DNA of 64,000 nucleotides from an uncultured Clostridia bacterium. GTDB lineage: Bacteria > Bacillota > Clostridia > Christensenellales > Borkfalkiaceae. How positions within the stretch are numbered: the stretch's first letter is position 1; every line of letters begins with the position of its first letter. Position numbers and translations under genes: made by a program. Of this stretch, positions 14,277 to 23,774 are shown piece by piece. The notes under the pieces are model-generated. The model made no database searches and was not told where the DNA came from. It saw only the letters and a list, made by a program, of their open reading frames with translations. The DNA is taken from assembly GCA_934248055.1 (NCBI GenBank), contig CAKQKI010000004.1:78677-142676 (forward strand). Reading direction: 5' to 3'.

Positions 14277-16187
14277 ATGGAAACCGACAACAAAGTAACG
14301 GGCGAATACGGCGCCGAACAGATAAGAGAATGTAAAGGTCTCGAACACATTCGTTTACGCCCCGGCATGTATATCAGAAATACCGACGCTTACGGGCTTC
14401 ATCACCTTGTTAAAGAAACGGTTGACAATTCTATCGACGAAGCCCTTGCGGGTTATTGCGACACGATTACCGTTACTATTTTAAAAGACGGCTCGTGTTC
14501 CATCCGCGATAACGGGCGCGGTATTCCCACGGGAATGAGAGAAGAAGGAATTTCTACCGTAGAACTCGTTATGACGCACCCTAACGCCGGCGGTAAATTC
14601 GGCGACGGCGGTTACGAAATCTCTTCGGGGCTGCACGGCGTGGGTTTAAAAGCCGTAAACGCGCTTTCGGAAAGCGCCAGCGTAGACGTTTATCAGAACG
14701 GCAAGCATTACCGTCAGGAATATAAAACAGGCGTTCCGCAAACAGAACTCATGGTGCTTGAAGACACTGCCGAAACAGGCACGCGCATAACTTTCAAGCC
14801 CGACCCGACTATATTTTCGACGGTTGAATTTTCTTACGATACGATTCGCAGCATGCTCCGCGATTTCGCCTATCTTAACACGGGCGTAAGGCTCGTTCTG
14901 AAAGACGAGCGCGAAGGTCGCGAAAAGACGGAAGAAATGCTCAGCGAAGGCGGTATTAAAGAATACGTTGAAGTTCTGAATAAAAATAAAGAAGTTTTAA
15001 ACGACGAGCCCGTATATTTCAAGAAAAAGTACGGTAAAGAAACTATCGAAATAGCATTTCAGTATAACGACGGCTACAACGAGCAGATTCTTGCGTTTGC
15101 GAACAACGTAAACAACGTCGAAGGCGGCACCCATCTCGACGGGTTCAAAGCCGCGCTCACGAAAATCGTGAACGACGCCGGCAAAAAACTCAATTTGCTT
15201 AAAAGCGACGACGATAAACTTTCCGGCGAAGACGTGCGTGAAGGCATAACGGCCGTTATTTCGGTCAAACTGTGCAATCCGCAATTCGAAGGTCAGACCA
15301 AAACCAAACTCGGCAACGCGGATATAAGAACGCTCGTAACAAAGGCGATGAACGAAGAATTCGCCGCGTTTATGGAAGAAACGCCGTCTTTCGCGAAAGA
15401 ACTCGTTTATAAATGCTTAACCGCTAAAAAGGCGAGAGAAGCGGCGAGAAAGGCGAGAGAAGCCACCCGTAAAAGCGTGTTCGAATCCACCGCGCTCCCC
15501 GGCAAACTTGCAGACTGTTCGAGTAAAGACCCCGAATTATGCGAAATTTATCTCGTCGAAGGCGATTCGGCGGGCGGTACCGCAAAGCAAGGGCGCGACA
15601 GGCGTTTTCAGGCCGTTCTTCCGTTAAGGGGCAAAATACTCAACGTTGAAAAAACGCGCATTAACAGAGTTCTTGAAAACGAAGAAATAAAGGCGATGAT
15701 AACGGCGTTCGGCGGCGGCATGCTCGACGATTTCGACGTTACCAAAATCCGTTACGACCGCGTTATATGTATGACCGACGCGGACGTTGACGGTTCTCAC
15801 ATAAGAATACTGCTTCTCACTTTCTTCTATCGTTATATGCGTCCTCTTATCGAAGAAGGTCACGTATATATCGCTCAGCCGCCGCTTTATAAAATAACGA
15901 AAGGCAAGCAGGAATACTATTTTTATTCCGAAGAAGACAAAGAAGAATTTCTCAAAGAAAACGAGAAGTGCGATATTCAGCGTTATAAAGGTCTCGGCGA
16001 AATGGATACCATTCAACTTTGGGATACCACGATGAATCCCGAAACCCGAACTTTAAGGCGCGTTACCGTTAAAGACGCCGTCGAAGTGGACGCTCATTTC
16101 ACTCTTTTAATGGGCGAGCAACCGGAACTTCGTCGCAAATTCATAGAAGACAACGCGAAATACGCAAACACCGAACTCGATACTTGA
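14277..16187 (+). CDS. gyrB: DNA gyrase subunit B
   Basis: 636 residues, full length for Gram-positive GyrB. It supplies the ATPase and TOPRIM parts of gyrase. GHKL ATPase motifs: ETVDNSIDEALAG, RDNGRGIP, GLHGVGLKAVNALS. TOPRIM: YLVEGDSAGGTAKQGRDR, LPLRGKILNVEK and the metal-binding MTDADVDGSHI. The C-terminal RYKGLGEMD ... LWDTTMNPETRTL block is complete. It could in principle be ParE, but its tight pairing with a GyrA-box subunit argues for gyrase. Confidence 0.95.
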   Translation: METDNKVTGEYGAEQIRECKGLEHIRLRPGMYIRNTDAYGLHHLVKETVDNSIDEALAGYCDTITVTILKDGSCSIRDNGRGIPTGMREEGISTVELVMTHPNAGGKFGDGGYEISSGLHGVGLKAVNALSESASVDVYQNGKHYRQEYKTGVPQTELMVLEDTAETGTRITFKPDPTIFSTVEFSYDTIRSMLRDFAYLNTGVRLVLKDEREGREKTEEMLSEGGIKEYVEVLNKNKEVLNDEPVYFKKKYGKETIEIAFQYNDGYNEQILAFANNVNNVEGGTHLDGFKAALTKIVNDAGKKLNLLKSDDDKLSGEDVREGITAVISVKLCNPQFEGQTKTKLGNADIRTLVTKAMNEEFAAFMEETPSFAKELVYKCLTAKKAREAARKAREATRKSVFESTALPGKLADCSSKDPELCEIYLVEGDSAGGTAKQGRDRRFQAVLPLRGKILNVEKTRINRVLENEEIKAMITAFGGGMLDDFDVTKIRYDRVICMTDADVDGSHIRILLLTFFYRYMRPLIEEGHVYIAQPPLYKITKGKQEYYFYSEEDKEEFLKENEKCDIQRYKGLGEMDTIQLWDTTMNPETRTLRRVTVKDAVEVDAHFTLLMGEQPELRRKFIEDNAKYANTELDT

Positions 16188-16204
16188 TAAGGAGATAAAA
16201 CGAA

Positions 16205-18835
16205 ATGGCGAAACAAAAAATAAGCGAAGAGTTGACGCAGGAGTTCAAAAAAACTCTCGGAATGACGAAACTCGTCGATATAGAAGTAGACAGCGAACTC
16301 CGTCAGAGTTTTATCGATTATGCAATGGCGGTTAACCGTTCAAGGGCGATACCCGACGTGCGCGACGGTCTTAAACCCGTTCACAGAAGAATTCTTTACT
16401 CTATGAACGAAATGGGCTTAACGCCCGACAAGCCGTATAAAAAGTGCGCGGCTATCGTAGGCGACGTTTTAGGTAAGTATCATCCGCACGGCGACAGTTC
16501 GGTTTACGACGCGCTCGTAAGACTTGCGCAGGACTTTTCAATAAACCTTCCGCTCGTTGACGGTCACGGCAACTTCGGCTCGGTAGACGGCGATCCTGCG
16601 GCGGCTTACAGGTATACCGAAGCGAGAATGAGCAAACTTGCTCTCGAAATGCTTTCGGATATAGACAAAAATACGGTTGACTGCAAGTCCAACTTCGACG
16701 ATACCCGCAAAGAACCCGTCGTTCTTCCCGCAAGGTACCCGAACTTACTCGTAAACGGTTCCGACGGTATTGCCGTCGGTATGGCAACGAATATCCCGCC
16801 GCACAATTTAGGCGACGTGATAAACGGAACAATCGCGCTTATAGACAATCCCGAAATAACCGTTGACGAACTTATGGAGTATATTCCCGCGCCGGATTTT
16901 CCTACGGGCGGCATACTTATGGGCAGAAGCGGCATAAGAAACGCGTACAGAACGGGTCGCGGCGGTTACGTGCTTCGTTCGAAATGCGAAATCGAAGAAT
17001 ATAATAACGGTACCCGTTCGAGAATTATCGTAACGGAACTTCCGTATCAGGTAAATAAGCAAAAACTCATCGAAACCATTGCCGATTACGTAAAAGACAA
17101 GAAGATAGACGGCATATCCAACATCAACGACGAGTCTGACAGGCACGGAATGCGTATCGTTATAGATATTAAAAAAGACGCTAATCCGCAGGTCGTTCTC
17201 AACACTCTTTATAAGCAGACAAGGCTTCAGATTTCCGACGGCATCATTTTGCTTGCGCTCGTGGGAACGGACCCGAAAGTACTTAATCTTAAAGAAATAC
17301 TGTCGTATTATCTTATCCACCAGCAGGACGTTATCAGAAGAAGAACGAAATACGATCTCGATAAAGCCGAAGAGCGTTGTCTTATCGTATGCGGACTCGT
17401 AAAAGCGCTCAACGATATAGATAAAGTAGTAGAGATAATAAAAACTTCGTCGGACAGGCAGGAAGCGGCGTCAAGGCTTATCGCCGAATTCGATCTGGAC
17501 GCGGAAGGCAAACAGGCAAACGCAATTCTCGATATGAGATTGCAAACTTTAACTCATCTTGCCGTATCCAAACTCGAAGACGAACTCGAAAACTTAAAGG
17601 CTCTTATTGCCGACTATAAAGATATTCTTGCTACTCCTTCGAGAGTTGACGCTATAATAAAAGACGATCTCACCGCGATAAAAACGAAATACGCCAACGA
17701 AAGAAGAACCGAAATGTCGGTTATGGAAGGCGATATAGAAGACGCCGCTCTTATCCCGAGAGAAGACGTCGTTATTTCGATGACTAATCTCGGTTACGTA
17801 AAACGTATTCCCGTCAGCGAATACCGCGCTCAAAAACGCGGCGGCAAAGGCGTTACGGGGCATAAGCCGAAAGAAGAAGATTTCGTTACGAATATGTTTA
17901 TGTCGTCCACGCACGACGACGTTATGTTCTTCACCGATCTCGGCAAAGTTTACCGCATCAAAGGTTACGAAATACCCGAAGCGCAGAAAGCGGCAAGGGG
18001 CAGGGCGATAGTAAACATACTTCAACTCGAAGCGGGCGAAAAGGTGAACGCCGTAATTCCGCTTAAAGAAGGTACAGACGGTTTTATCGCGATGGCAACC
18101 CGTAAAGGTTTAATCAAAAAAACCGCTCTTTCGGAATTTGAAAGCATAAGAAAAACGGGTAAAATCGCAATAAGTCTTAACGAAGGCGACGAACTCGTTT
18201 CCGTTCAGTTTACGTCCGGCGAAGATCAACTTTTAATAGGCACAAGAAAAGGTAAATGTCTTAAATTCTACGAAGGTTTTGACGAAGAAAAGGGCAGTTA
18301 CGGTCTTAAACCCATCGGCAGAGATACGCAGGGCGTCAAGGCGATGGATCTTGACGATGACGACGAACTTATCGGCATGACCGTGGTAAAAAGCGATATG
18401 GAAGTTTTAACCGTCACCGCGAACGGCTACGGCAAGAAGAGCAATATCGAAGATTACAGGCTTCAGGGGCGCGCAGGCAAAGGTATCAAAGCGGGTAAAT
18501 TCAACGATAAAACGGGCGACCTTATTTGCCTTACTTTCGTTGCTCCCGACGAAGACGTTATGCTTATCACCGAAAACGGCATAATAATCAGAGTAAAATC
18601 AGGCGATATATCTTCGCTCGGCAGAGATACTCAGGGCGTTATCATTATGAGAACCGACGAAGGCAAAGTTTCCACCGTGGCGGTCGTTCCCCACGAAGAC
18701 GAAGAAGAAATCGTTGACGGCGACGAAAATTCCGAAAATGCGGAAGGCAACGAAAACGCGGAAAGCGTTGAAAATTCCGAAAATGCGGAAAACAACGAAA
18801 ACGCGAAAGACGTTACCGCTACCGACGAAGAATAA
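16205..18835 (+). CDS. gyrA: DNA gyrase subunit A with acidic C-terminal tail
   Basis: 876 residues. It cuts and rejoins DNA; the catalytic Tyr is Tyr137 in AAAYRYTEAR. The quinolone-determining region reads HPHGDSSVYDALVR with Ser98 and Asp102 at the positions of E. coli Ser83 and Asp87, i.e. the sensitive type. The GyrA box QKRGGKG is at about 541-548 and blades of the C-terminal pinwheel follow. The last 40 residues are an unusual Asn/Glu/Ala tail made of a 15-residue unit repeated twice (DNA period 45, from 18725). It is 17 bases after gyrB with GGAG before the start. Confidence 0.95.
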   Translation: MAKQKISEELTQEFKKTLGMTKLVDIEVDSELRQSFIDYAMAVNRSRAIPDVRDGLKPVHRRILYSMNEMGLTPDKPYKKCAAIVGDVLGKYHPHGDSSVYDALVRLAQDFSINLPLVDGHGNFGSVDGDPAAAYRYTEARMSKLALEMLSDIDKNTVDCKSNFDDTRKEPVVLPARYPNLLVNGSDGIAVGMATNIPPHNLGDVINGTIALIDNPEITVDELMEYIPAPDFPTGGILMGRSGIRNAYRTGRGGYVLRSKCEIEEYNNGTRSRIIVTELPYQVNKQKLIETIADYVKDKKIDGISNINDESDRHGMRIVIDIKKDANPQVVLNTLYKQTRLQISDGIILLALVGTDPKVLNLKEILSYYLIHQQDVIRRRTKYDLDKAEERCLIVCGLVKALNDIDKVVEIIKTSSDRQEAASRLIAEFDLDAEGKQANAILDMRLQTLTHLAVSKLEDELENLKALIADYKDILATPSRVDAIIKDDLTAIKTKYANERRTEMSVMEGDIEDAALIPREDVVISMTNLGYVKRIPVSEYRAQKRGGKGVTGHKPKEEDFVTNMFMSSTHDDVMFFTDLGKVYRIKGYEIPEAQKAARGRAIVNILQLEAGEKVNAVIPLKEGTDGFIAMATRKGLIKKTALSEFESIRKTGKIAISLNEGDELVSVQFTSGEDQLLIGTRKGKCLKFYEGFDEEKGSYGLKPIGRDTQGVKAMDLDDDDELIGMTVVKSDMEVLTVTANGYGKKSNIEDYRLQGRAGKGIKAGKFNDKTGDLICLTFVAPDEDVMLITENGIIIRVKSGDISSLGRDTQGVIIMRTDEGKVSTVAVVPHEDEEEIVDGDENSENAEGNENAESVENSENAENNENAKDVTATDEE

Positions 18836-18849
18836 TTTATTATAAGTAT

Positions 18850-18877
18850 AAACGGGCGCATAGTTGCCCGTTTATTT
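18850..18877 (+). terminator. gyrBA terminator
   Basis: AAACGGGC (18850-18857) with GCCCGTTT (18866-18873), followed by ATTTTA. Confidence 0.75.
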
Positions 18878-18943
18878 TACTATGTTGTCATAGTATATGG
18901 GGTTTATGAGAATAACGCTTTGAAAACTGCGTAAAATATCTTT

Positions 18944-19066
18944 ATGCGAAAATACGATCCGGAATATAAAAAAATTCTTGACAGGTTGACTTATTGCGAA
19001 CCCGACGAAGTGGGGAAAATACTTAAAGAATATTTCAGGCTTAAAAAGAATAAAACAAAAAAGTAA
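18944..19066 (+). CDS. possible 40-residue basic small protein
   Basis: ATG 18944 to TAA 19066 encodes a 40-residue helical, lysine-rich peptide (begins MRKYDPEYKKILDRL, ends KNKTKK) with an acidic CEPDEVGKI turn. Its stop codon lies within the 5' arm of the terminator stem, which is how many short Gram-positive genes end. There is no clear Shine-Dalgarno; TAAAAT at 18932-18937 would make it leaderless. Unknown function. It could also be chance. Confidence 0.4.
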   Translation: MRKYDPEYKKILDRLTYCEPDEVGKILKEYFRLKKNKTKK

Positions 19067-19093
19067 CGCGACGAAACACCGCCGCGTTACTTT
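19060..19093. terminator. bidirectional terminator
   Basis: AAAGTAACGCG with CGCGTTACTTT; A-rich on one side and T-rich on the other. It could serve both the small gene on the left and icd coming from the right. Confidence 0.75.
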
Positions 19094-19162
19094 AATTATA
19101 AAGCGATTAAATCGGAATTTTTCCGCGCTTTACAGGCTGATTTTGCCGTTTAAAGTGTGGTT

Positions 19163-20377
19163 TTACAACGAATTTTCTAAATTTTCTCTGATTTTTTTAA
19201 TAAAATCAAGAGAGTTAAGGGGGGTTACCTTGTTTTTGTTTTCGGCAAGATTTATTAAATCTTTCGTAAGATAACCGTCGTTCATGGTTTTTATGCAGGC
19301 GTTTTCGAGTTTTGACGAAAAATCGCAAAGCAGGGGTAAATTATCCTTTTCTCCGCGTTTATGCAAAGCGCCCGTCCAGGCAAAAATCGTAGCGATGGGA
19401 TTAGTAGACGTTTCTTCGCCGTTCAGATACTTATAGTAATGTTTAGTAACCGTGCCGTGCGCCGCTTCGTATTCGTAATTACCGTCGGGAGAAACGAGAA
19501 CGGAAGTCATCATCGCAAGCGAGCCGAAAGCGGTAGATACCATATCGCTCATAACGTCGCCGTCGTAATTTTTAAGCGCCCATAAAAAGCCGCCTTCGCT
19601 CCGTATCACGCGCGCTACGGCGTCGTCGATAAGCGTGTAAAAATAAGTAATCCCCGCGGCATCGAAATCTTTTTTATAAACTTCGTCGTAAAGTTTTTGA
19701 AAAATCAGTTTAAAAGTCTGATCGTACTGCTTGGAAATAGTGTCTTTCGTGGAAAACCATAAGTCCTGCTTCGTGGAAAGCGCATATTTAAAGCAGGAAT
19801 GAGCGAAAGAGAGAATGGAATCGTCTTTATTGAATTGCCCCTGCAGGACTCCGCCGCATTCGAAATCGTAAATCGTAGCGCGGAATTTTTCTTCGCCGTT
19901 TTTCGCGGTGAAAACGAGTTCCGCCTTGCCTTCTTCGGTAACGCGGTATTCGGTCGCCTTATAAACGTCGCCGTACGCATGGCGGGCAATGGTAATAGGC
20001 TTTTTCCAACTCCTGACGGCGGGTTTAACGCCGTCAATGAGTATAGGGGCGCGGAATACCGTGCCGTCGAGAATGGTTCTTATAGTGCCGTTCGGGCTTT
20101 TCCACATTTCAGAAAGACCGTACTCTTCAACTCTTTGCCTGTTCGGCGTGATAGTCGCGCATTTTACCGCAACGCCGTATTTTTTAGCGGCGTACGCGCT
20201 GTCCGAAGTTACTTTGTCTTTGGTTTTTTCGCGGTTTAAAAGACCGAGATCGTAATATTCCGTTTTAAGGTCCACGAACGGAAGAATGAGTTCGTCTTTA
20301 ATCATTTTCCATAAAACGCGGGTCATTTCGTCGCCGTCCATTTCGACGAGCGGCGTTGTCATTTTGATTTTTTCCAT
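19163..20377 (-). CDS. icd: NADP-dependent isocitrate dehydrogenase
   Basis: 404 residues, the size of the eukaryote-like (subfamily II) NADP enzymes rather than the E. coli type. It oxidises isocitrate to 2-oxoglutarate. Signatures: MDGDEMTRVLW at the N terminus, ATITPNRQRVEEYGL, WKSPNGTIRTILDGTVFR (substrate loop), YDGDVMSD (metal Asp) and EAAHGTVTKHYYKYLNGEETSTNPIATIFAW. It is the last gene of the three-gene operon, 4 bases after aconitase, and closes the route to 2-oxoglutarate for glutamate synthesis. Confidence 0.95.
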   Translation of the reverse strand: MEKIKMTTPLVEMDGDEMTRVLWKMIKDELILPFVDLKTEYYDLGLLNREKTKDKVTSDSAYAAKKYGVAVKCATITPNRQRVEEYGLSEMWKSPNGTIRTILDGTVFRAPILIDGVKPAVRSWKKPITIARHAYGDVYKATEYRVTEEGKAELVFTAKNGEEKFRATIYDFECGGVLQGQFNKDDSILSFAHSCFKYALSTKQDLWFSTKDTISKQYDQTFKLIFQKLYDEVYKKDFDAAGITYFYTLIDDAVARVIRSEGGFLWALKNYDGDVMSDMVSTAFGSLAMMTSVLVSPDGNYEYEAAHGTVTKHYYKYLNGEETSTNPIATIFAWTGALHKRGEKDNLPLLCDFSSKLENACIKTMNDGYLTKDLINLAENKNKVTPLNSLDFIKKIRENLENSL

Positions 20378-20381
20378 ATTT

Positions 20382-22310
20382 TTATCCTTTTTTCGCGGTG
20401 AAAGAGAGTAAACCGCCTGCTTTAAGCATTTCGATCTGCCTATCGGTAAACGACTGAACGAGCGGAATTTTAACGCCGCAAGTAAGATCGTTCAGAACGA
20501 ATTCGCCGCTTTTCATGCCGTTAAAAACGTTTTCGATAAGAATTTCGTCGCCTTCGCCGATTTTATCGTAATCGCTTTCGTTTTTGAAAGTTAAAGGCAT
20601 TATTCCCGCGTTTATGAGATTTTGCGCGTGAATTCTTGCAAAAGATTTTGCTATCACCGCTCTTATTCCGAGATATAACGGAACTAACGCGGCATGCTCT
20701 CTCGAAGAACCCTGACCGTAGTTCGAGCCGCCTATTATAACGCTTGTATTCAGGCTTTTCGCGCGTTCGGGGAACGTTTCATCGCTAACGGCGAAGCAGT
20801 ACTTTGAAAGATACGGAATATTCGATCGGTAAGGAAGTATTTTCGCGCCCGCGGGCATGATATGGTCCGTGGTAATATTATCGCCGACTTTCAGCGAAAC
20901 TTTTACTTTAAGCGCGTCGGTTTGCGGGGCGGGATCGGGGAATTTTTTGATATTCGGACCCCTTGAAATTTCTATGCCGTCCGCTTCGTTTTCGTCGGCG
21001 GGCGGAATAATCGCGCTGTCGTCGATTAAAAATATTTCGGGCATCGAAATATGCGGGCAGGTAAATATATCGCGCGGGTCGGTTATTTTTCCCGTAATTG
21101 CCGCCGCAACCGCCGTTTCGGGCGAAACGAGATAAACTTTCGCGTCTTTCGTTCCGCTTCTTCCTTCAAAATTTCTGTTGAAAGTTCTTAAACTTACTCC
21201 GCCCGTGCTTGGCGAAAATCCCATGCCGATACACGGTCCGCACGCGCATTCGAGCAGTCGCGCGCCGCTTGAAATTATGCTCGTAAGCGCGCCGCAATCC
21301 GATAACATTGCAAGCGTCTGTTTAGAACCGCACGATATAGAAAGGCTGACTTTTTCCGCAACTTTTCGACCTTTTAGCAGCGCGGCGACCTTTAATAAAT
21401 CGTAAAGCGACGAATTTGTACATGAGCCGATACATACCTGATTTACTTCCGTTCCGCTCAGGCTTTCAACCGTTACCACGTTGTCGGGCGAGTGGGGGCA
21501 GGCGATAAGCGGCTTTAACGCGCCGAGATCGATATTTACCGTTTTATCGTAAACGGCGTCGTCGTCGGGAGAAAGGGGAATAAAATCTTTTTCCCTGTCC
21601 TGCGCGCGTAAAAAATCGCGCGTTACGTCGTCGGACGGGAAAATCGACGTTGTCGCTCCGAGTTCGGCGCACATATTCGTTACGGTCGCTCTTTCGGGAA
21701 CGGATAACCCGCTTACGCCGTCGCCGCCGAATTCGATTATATACCCCACGCCGCCTTTAACCGACAATAATCCGAGCAGGTTTAAAGCAACGTCTTTCGC
21801 GGTAACGAGCGGAGAAAGTTTCCCCGTCAGATTAACGCGCATCGACTTTGGCATCGTTATATAGTACGCGCCGCCGCCCATAGCGACGGCAACGTCCATT
21901 CCGCCCGCGCCGAACGCAAGCATTCCTATGCCGCCGGCGGTAGGGGTATGGCTGTCGGACCCTATAAGCGTTCCCGCGGGGCGGGAAAATCTTTCAAGAT
22001 GAATCTGATGGCATATTCCGTTGCCCGCGCGGGAAAAGTAAATTCCGTGTTTTTTGCAAACGGTTCGGATATATTCGTGATCGTCTGCATTCATAAAGCC
22101 CGCCTGCAGGGTATTGTGGTCGATATATGCGACGCTTTTTTCCGTGCGGACGCGCTTTACTCCCATCGTTTCGAATTCGAGATACGCCATGGTTCCGGTG
22201 GCGTCCTGCGTGAGCGTCTGATCGATTTTAAGACCGATTTCGCCGCCTTTTTTCATTTCACCCGTCAAAAGGTGGTTTTTTATTATTTTTTCGGCGATAG
22301 TGTAACCCAT
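20382..22310 (-). CDS. acn: aconitate hydratase
   Basis: 642 residues, the compact form common in Clostridia. It interconverts citrate and isocitrate on a 4Fe-4S cluster. The cluster Cys are visible in CIGSCTNSS and CACGPCIGMGFSP. Other signatures: SDSHTPTAGGIGMLAFGAGGMDVA, and in the swivelling C-terminal domain DHIMPAGAKILPYRSN and GGSNYGQGSSREHAALVPLYLG. It starts 2 bases after the citrate synthase stop with GCGAGG as ribosome site. Confidence 0.95.
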   Translation of the reverse strand: MGYTIAEKIIKNHLLTGEMKKGGEIGLKIDQTLTQDATGTMAYLEFETMGVKRVRTEKSVAYIDHNTLQAGFMNADDHEYIRTVCKKHGIYFSRAGNGICHQIHLERFSRPAGTLIGSDSHTPTAGGIGMLAFGAGGMDVAVAMGGGAYYITMPKSMRVNLTGKLSPLVTAKDVALNLLGLLSVKGGVGYIIEFGGDGVSGLSVPERATVTNMCAELGATTSIFPSDDVTRDFLRAQDREKDFIPLSPDDDAVYDKTVNIDLGALKPLIACPHSPDNVVTVESLSGTEVNQVCIGSCTNSSLYDLLKVAALLKGRKVAEKVSLSISCGSKQTLAMLSDCGALTSIISSGARLLECACGPCIGMGFSPSTGGVSLRTFNRNFEGRSGTKDAKVYLVSPETAVAAAITGKITDPRDIFTCPHISMPEIFLIDDSAIIPPADENEADGIEISRGPNIKKFPDPAPQTDALKVKVSLKVGDNITTDHIMPAGAKILPYRSNIPYLSKYCFAVSDETFPERAKSLNTSVIIGGSNYGQGSSREHAALVPLYLGIRAVIAKSFARIHAQNLINAGIMPLTFKNESDYDKIGEGDEILIENVFNGMKSGEFVLNDLTCGVKIPLVQSFTDRQIEMLKAGGLLSFTAKKG

Positions 22311-22312
22311 TT

Positions 22313-23689
22313 TTAACCTCGCTTAACGTATTTTCCGCCCGACAATTCTTTTACGATTTCATACATTTCTTCGTCGCTCATGGCGGTTTGTCTTCCTTCG
22401 AGATAAATCTCGTCGATTTTGGTTTTTATTTTCTGAATAAACTCGTCTTTTTTGTCGAGTAAACCGTACTTTTTACCGAATTTACCGTTAAACCAGTAAG
22501 CGATTCCCGCAAGCCCCGAAGCGTTGGTTATCATAACGCCGATAGGGCGGTTAAGGATTTTTTCGGTGTTGAAAATATTGTAAATACGCTCGTCTTTCAT
22601 AATTCCGTCGGCGTGAATTCCCGCGCGGGTAACGTTGAAGTATTCTCCCACGAACGGCGTGAGCGGCGGAATCTGATAGCCGATTTCGTTTTTGAAATAA
22701 TCCGCTATTTCGGTAATCACGGCGGGATTCATTCCGTCCAGAGTTCCTTTAAGCGAAGCGTACTGAAAAACCATTGCTTCGAGCGGAACGTTGCCCGTTC
22801 TTTCGCCTATGCCGAGAAGGGAGCAGTTTACCGCGCCCGCTCCGTAAAGCCACGCGGTCGAAGCGTTGGCAACGCCCATGTAAAAATCGTTGTGACCGTG
22901 CCATTCAATCTGATCGCTTTGCATTCCCGTGTAATATAAAAGTCCGTACACAAGACCGGCAACCGAACGGGGAAGGGCGGCTTCCGAAAACGGCACGCCG
23001 TAACCCATAGTGTCGCACGCGCGGATTTTAACGGGTATTTTCGCGTCTTCCGAAAGTTTTTCGAGTTGTCTTACGAACGGAAGAACGAATCCGTAATAGT
23101 CGGCGCGCGTAATGTCTTCGAGATGACAGCGCGGAATTATACCCGCCGAAAACGCGTCTTTCACCGTTCCGAGATATTTATCCATCGCCTGTTTGCGCGT
23201 AAGCCCCATTTTTTTGAAAATATGATAGTCGGAACAACTTACGAGTATTCCCGTTTCTTTAATACCAAGGTCTTTAACAAGTTTAAAATCTTCTTTGTTT
23301 GCTCTTATCCAGGTGGTAATTTCGGGAAATTCGTAACCGAGCGCGCGGCATTCTTCCACGGCGCGCTTGTCTTTATCGCTGTAAACGAAAAATTCGGTCA
23401 TTCTTATTATTCCGTTTTTGCCGCCGAGCCTGTGAAGATACGTAAACAAATCTTTTATCTGTTTTACGGTGTAGGGCGTAACGGACTGCTGCCCGTCGCG
23501 GAACGTGGTATCGGTTATATAAATTTTCTCGGGCATCGACTTCGGAACGAGTCTGTGGTTAAATATAACCTTGGGGATTTCGTCGTAACCGAACGTTTCG
23601 TCAAACAGGTTGGGCGTTTCAACGTCCTGCAGATCGAAGTGATAACTTTCGGTTTCGAGCAGATTACTTTTCGATGATAAATTAATCAT
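22313..23689 (-). CDS. Re-type citrate synthase (homocitrate/isopropylmalate synthase family)
   Basis: 458 residues of the DRE-TIM metallolyase family: ITDTTFRDGQQS near residue 60 supplies the general base and metal Asp, IEWHGHNDFYMG near 265 the metal His pair, and ACDTMGYGVPFSEA lies between. By sequence alone it could be called homocitrate or 2-isopropylmalate synthase. Its place at the head of an operon with aconitase and isocitrate dehydrogenase, with no lysine or leucine genes, points to the Re-citrate synthase known from Clostridium kluyveri, which makes citrate from oxaloacetate and acetyl-CoA. No Si-type synthase is in the window. Strong AAAGGAGGAG site. Confidence 0.85.
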   Translation of the reverse strand: MINLSSKSNLLETESYHFDLQDVETPNLFDETFGYDEIPKVIFNHRLVPKSMPEKIYITDTTFRDGQQSVTPYTVKQIKDLFTYLHRLGGKNGIIRMTEFFVYSDKDKRAVEECRALGYEFPEITTWIRANKEDFKLVKDLGIKETGILVSCSDYHIFKKMGLTRKQAMDKYLGTVKDAFSAGIIPRCHLEDITRADYYGFVLPFVRQLEKLSEDAKIPVKIRACDTMGYGVPFSEAALPRSVAGLVYGLLYYTGMQSDQIEWHGHNDFYMGVANASTAWLYGAGAVNCSLLGIGERTGNVPLEAMVFQYASLKGTLDGMNPAVITEIADYFKNEIGYQIPPLTPFVGEYFNVTRAGIHADGIMKDERIYNIFNTEKILNRPIGVMITNASGLAGIAYWFNGKFGKKYGLLDKKDEFIQKIKTKIDEIYLEGRQTAMSDEEMYEIVKELSGGKYVKRG

Positions 23690-23739
23690 AACTCCTCCTT
23701 TTGCCTTTGCGGCAATTTTTTTATTTTTGTTATTACTAC

Positions 23740-23771
23740 TTGATTATATCATTTTTATGTGTTATAATCAA
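23740..23771. promoter_or_regulatory. overlapping divergent promoters in one palindrome
   Basis: TTGATTATA (23740-23748) and TATAATCAA (23763-23771) are a perfect inverted pair. Plus strand: TTGATT, 17 bases, TATAAT (toward lysR). Minus strand: TTGATT (23771-23766), 17 bases, TATAAT (23748-23743, toward citrate synthase). The -35 of each promoter shares bases with the -10 of the other, so only one polymerase can bind at a time. Confidence 0.75.
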
Positions 23772-23774
23772 TCA

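Noticed and set aside
14277..18835. Topoisomerase IV (ParE/ParC) instead of gyrase
   Set aside because: The A subunit has a GyrA box (QKRGGKG) and full C-terminal pinwheel, which ParC lacks.
22313..23689. Homocitrate or 2-isopropylmalate synthase as the primary call
   Set aside because: No lysine (AAA) or leucine genes nearby; operon with aconitase and isocitrate dehydrogenase fits Re-citrate synthase better.
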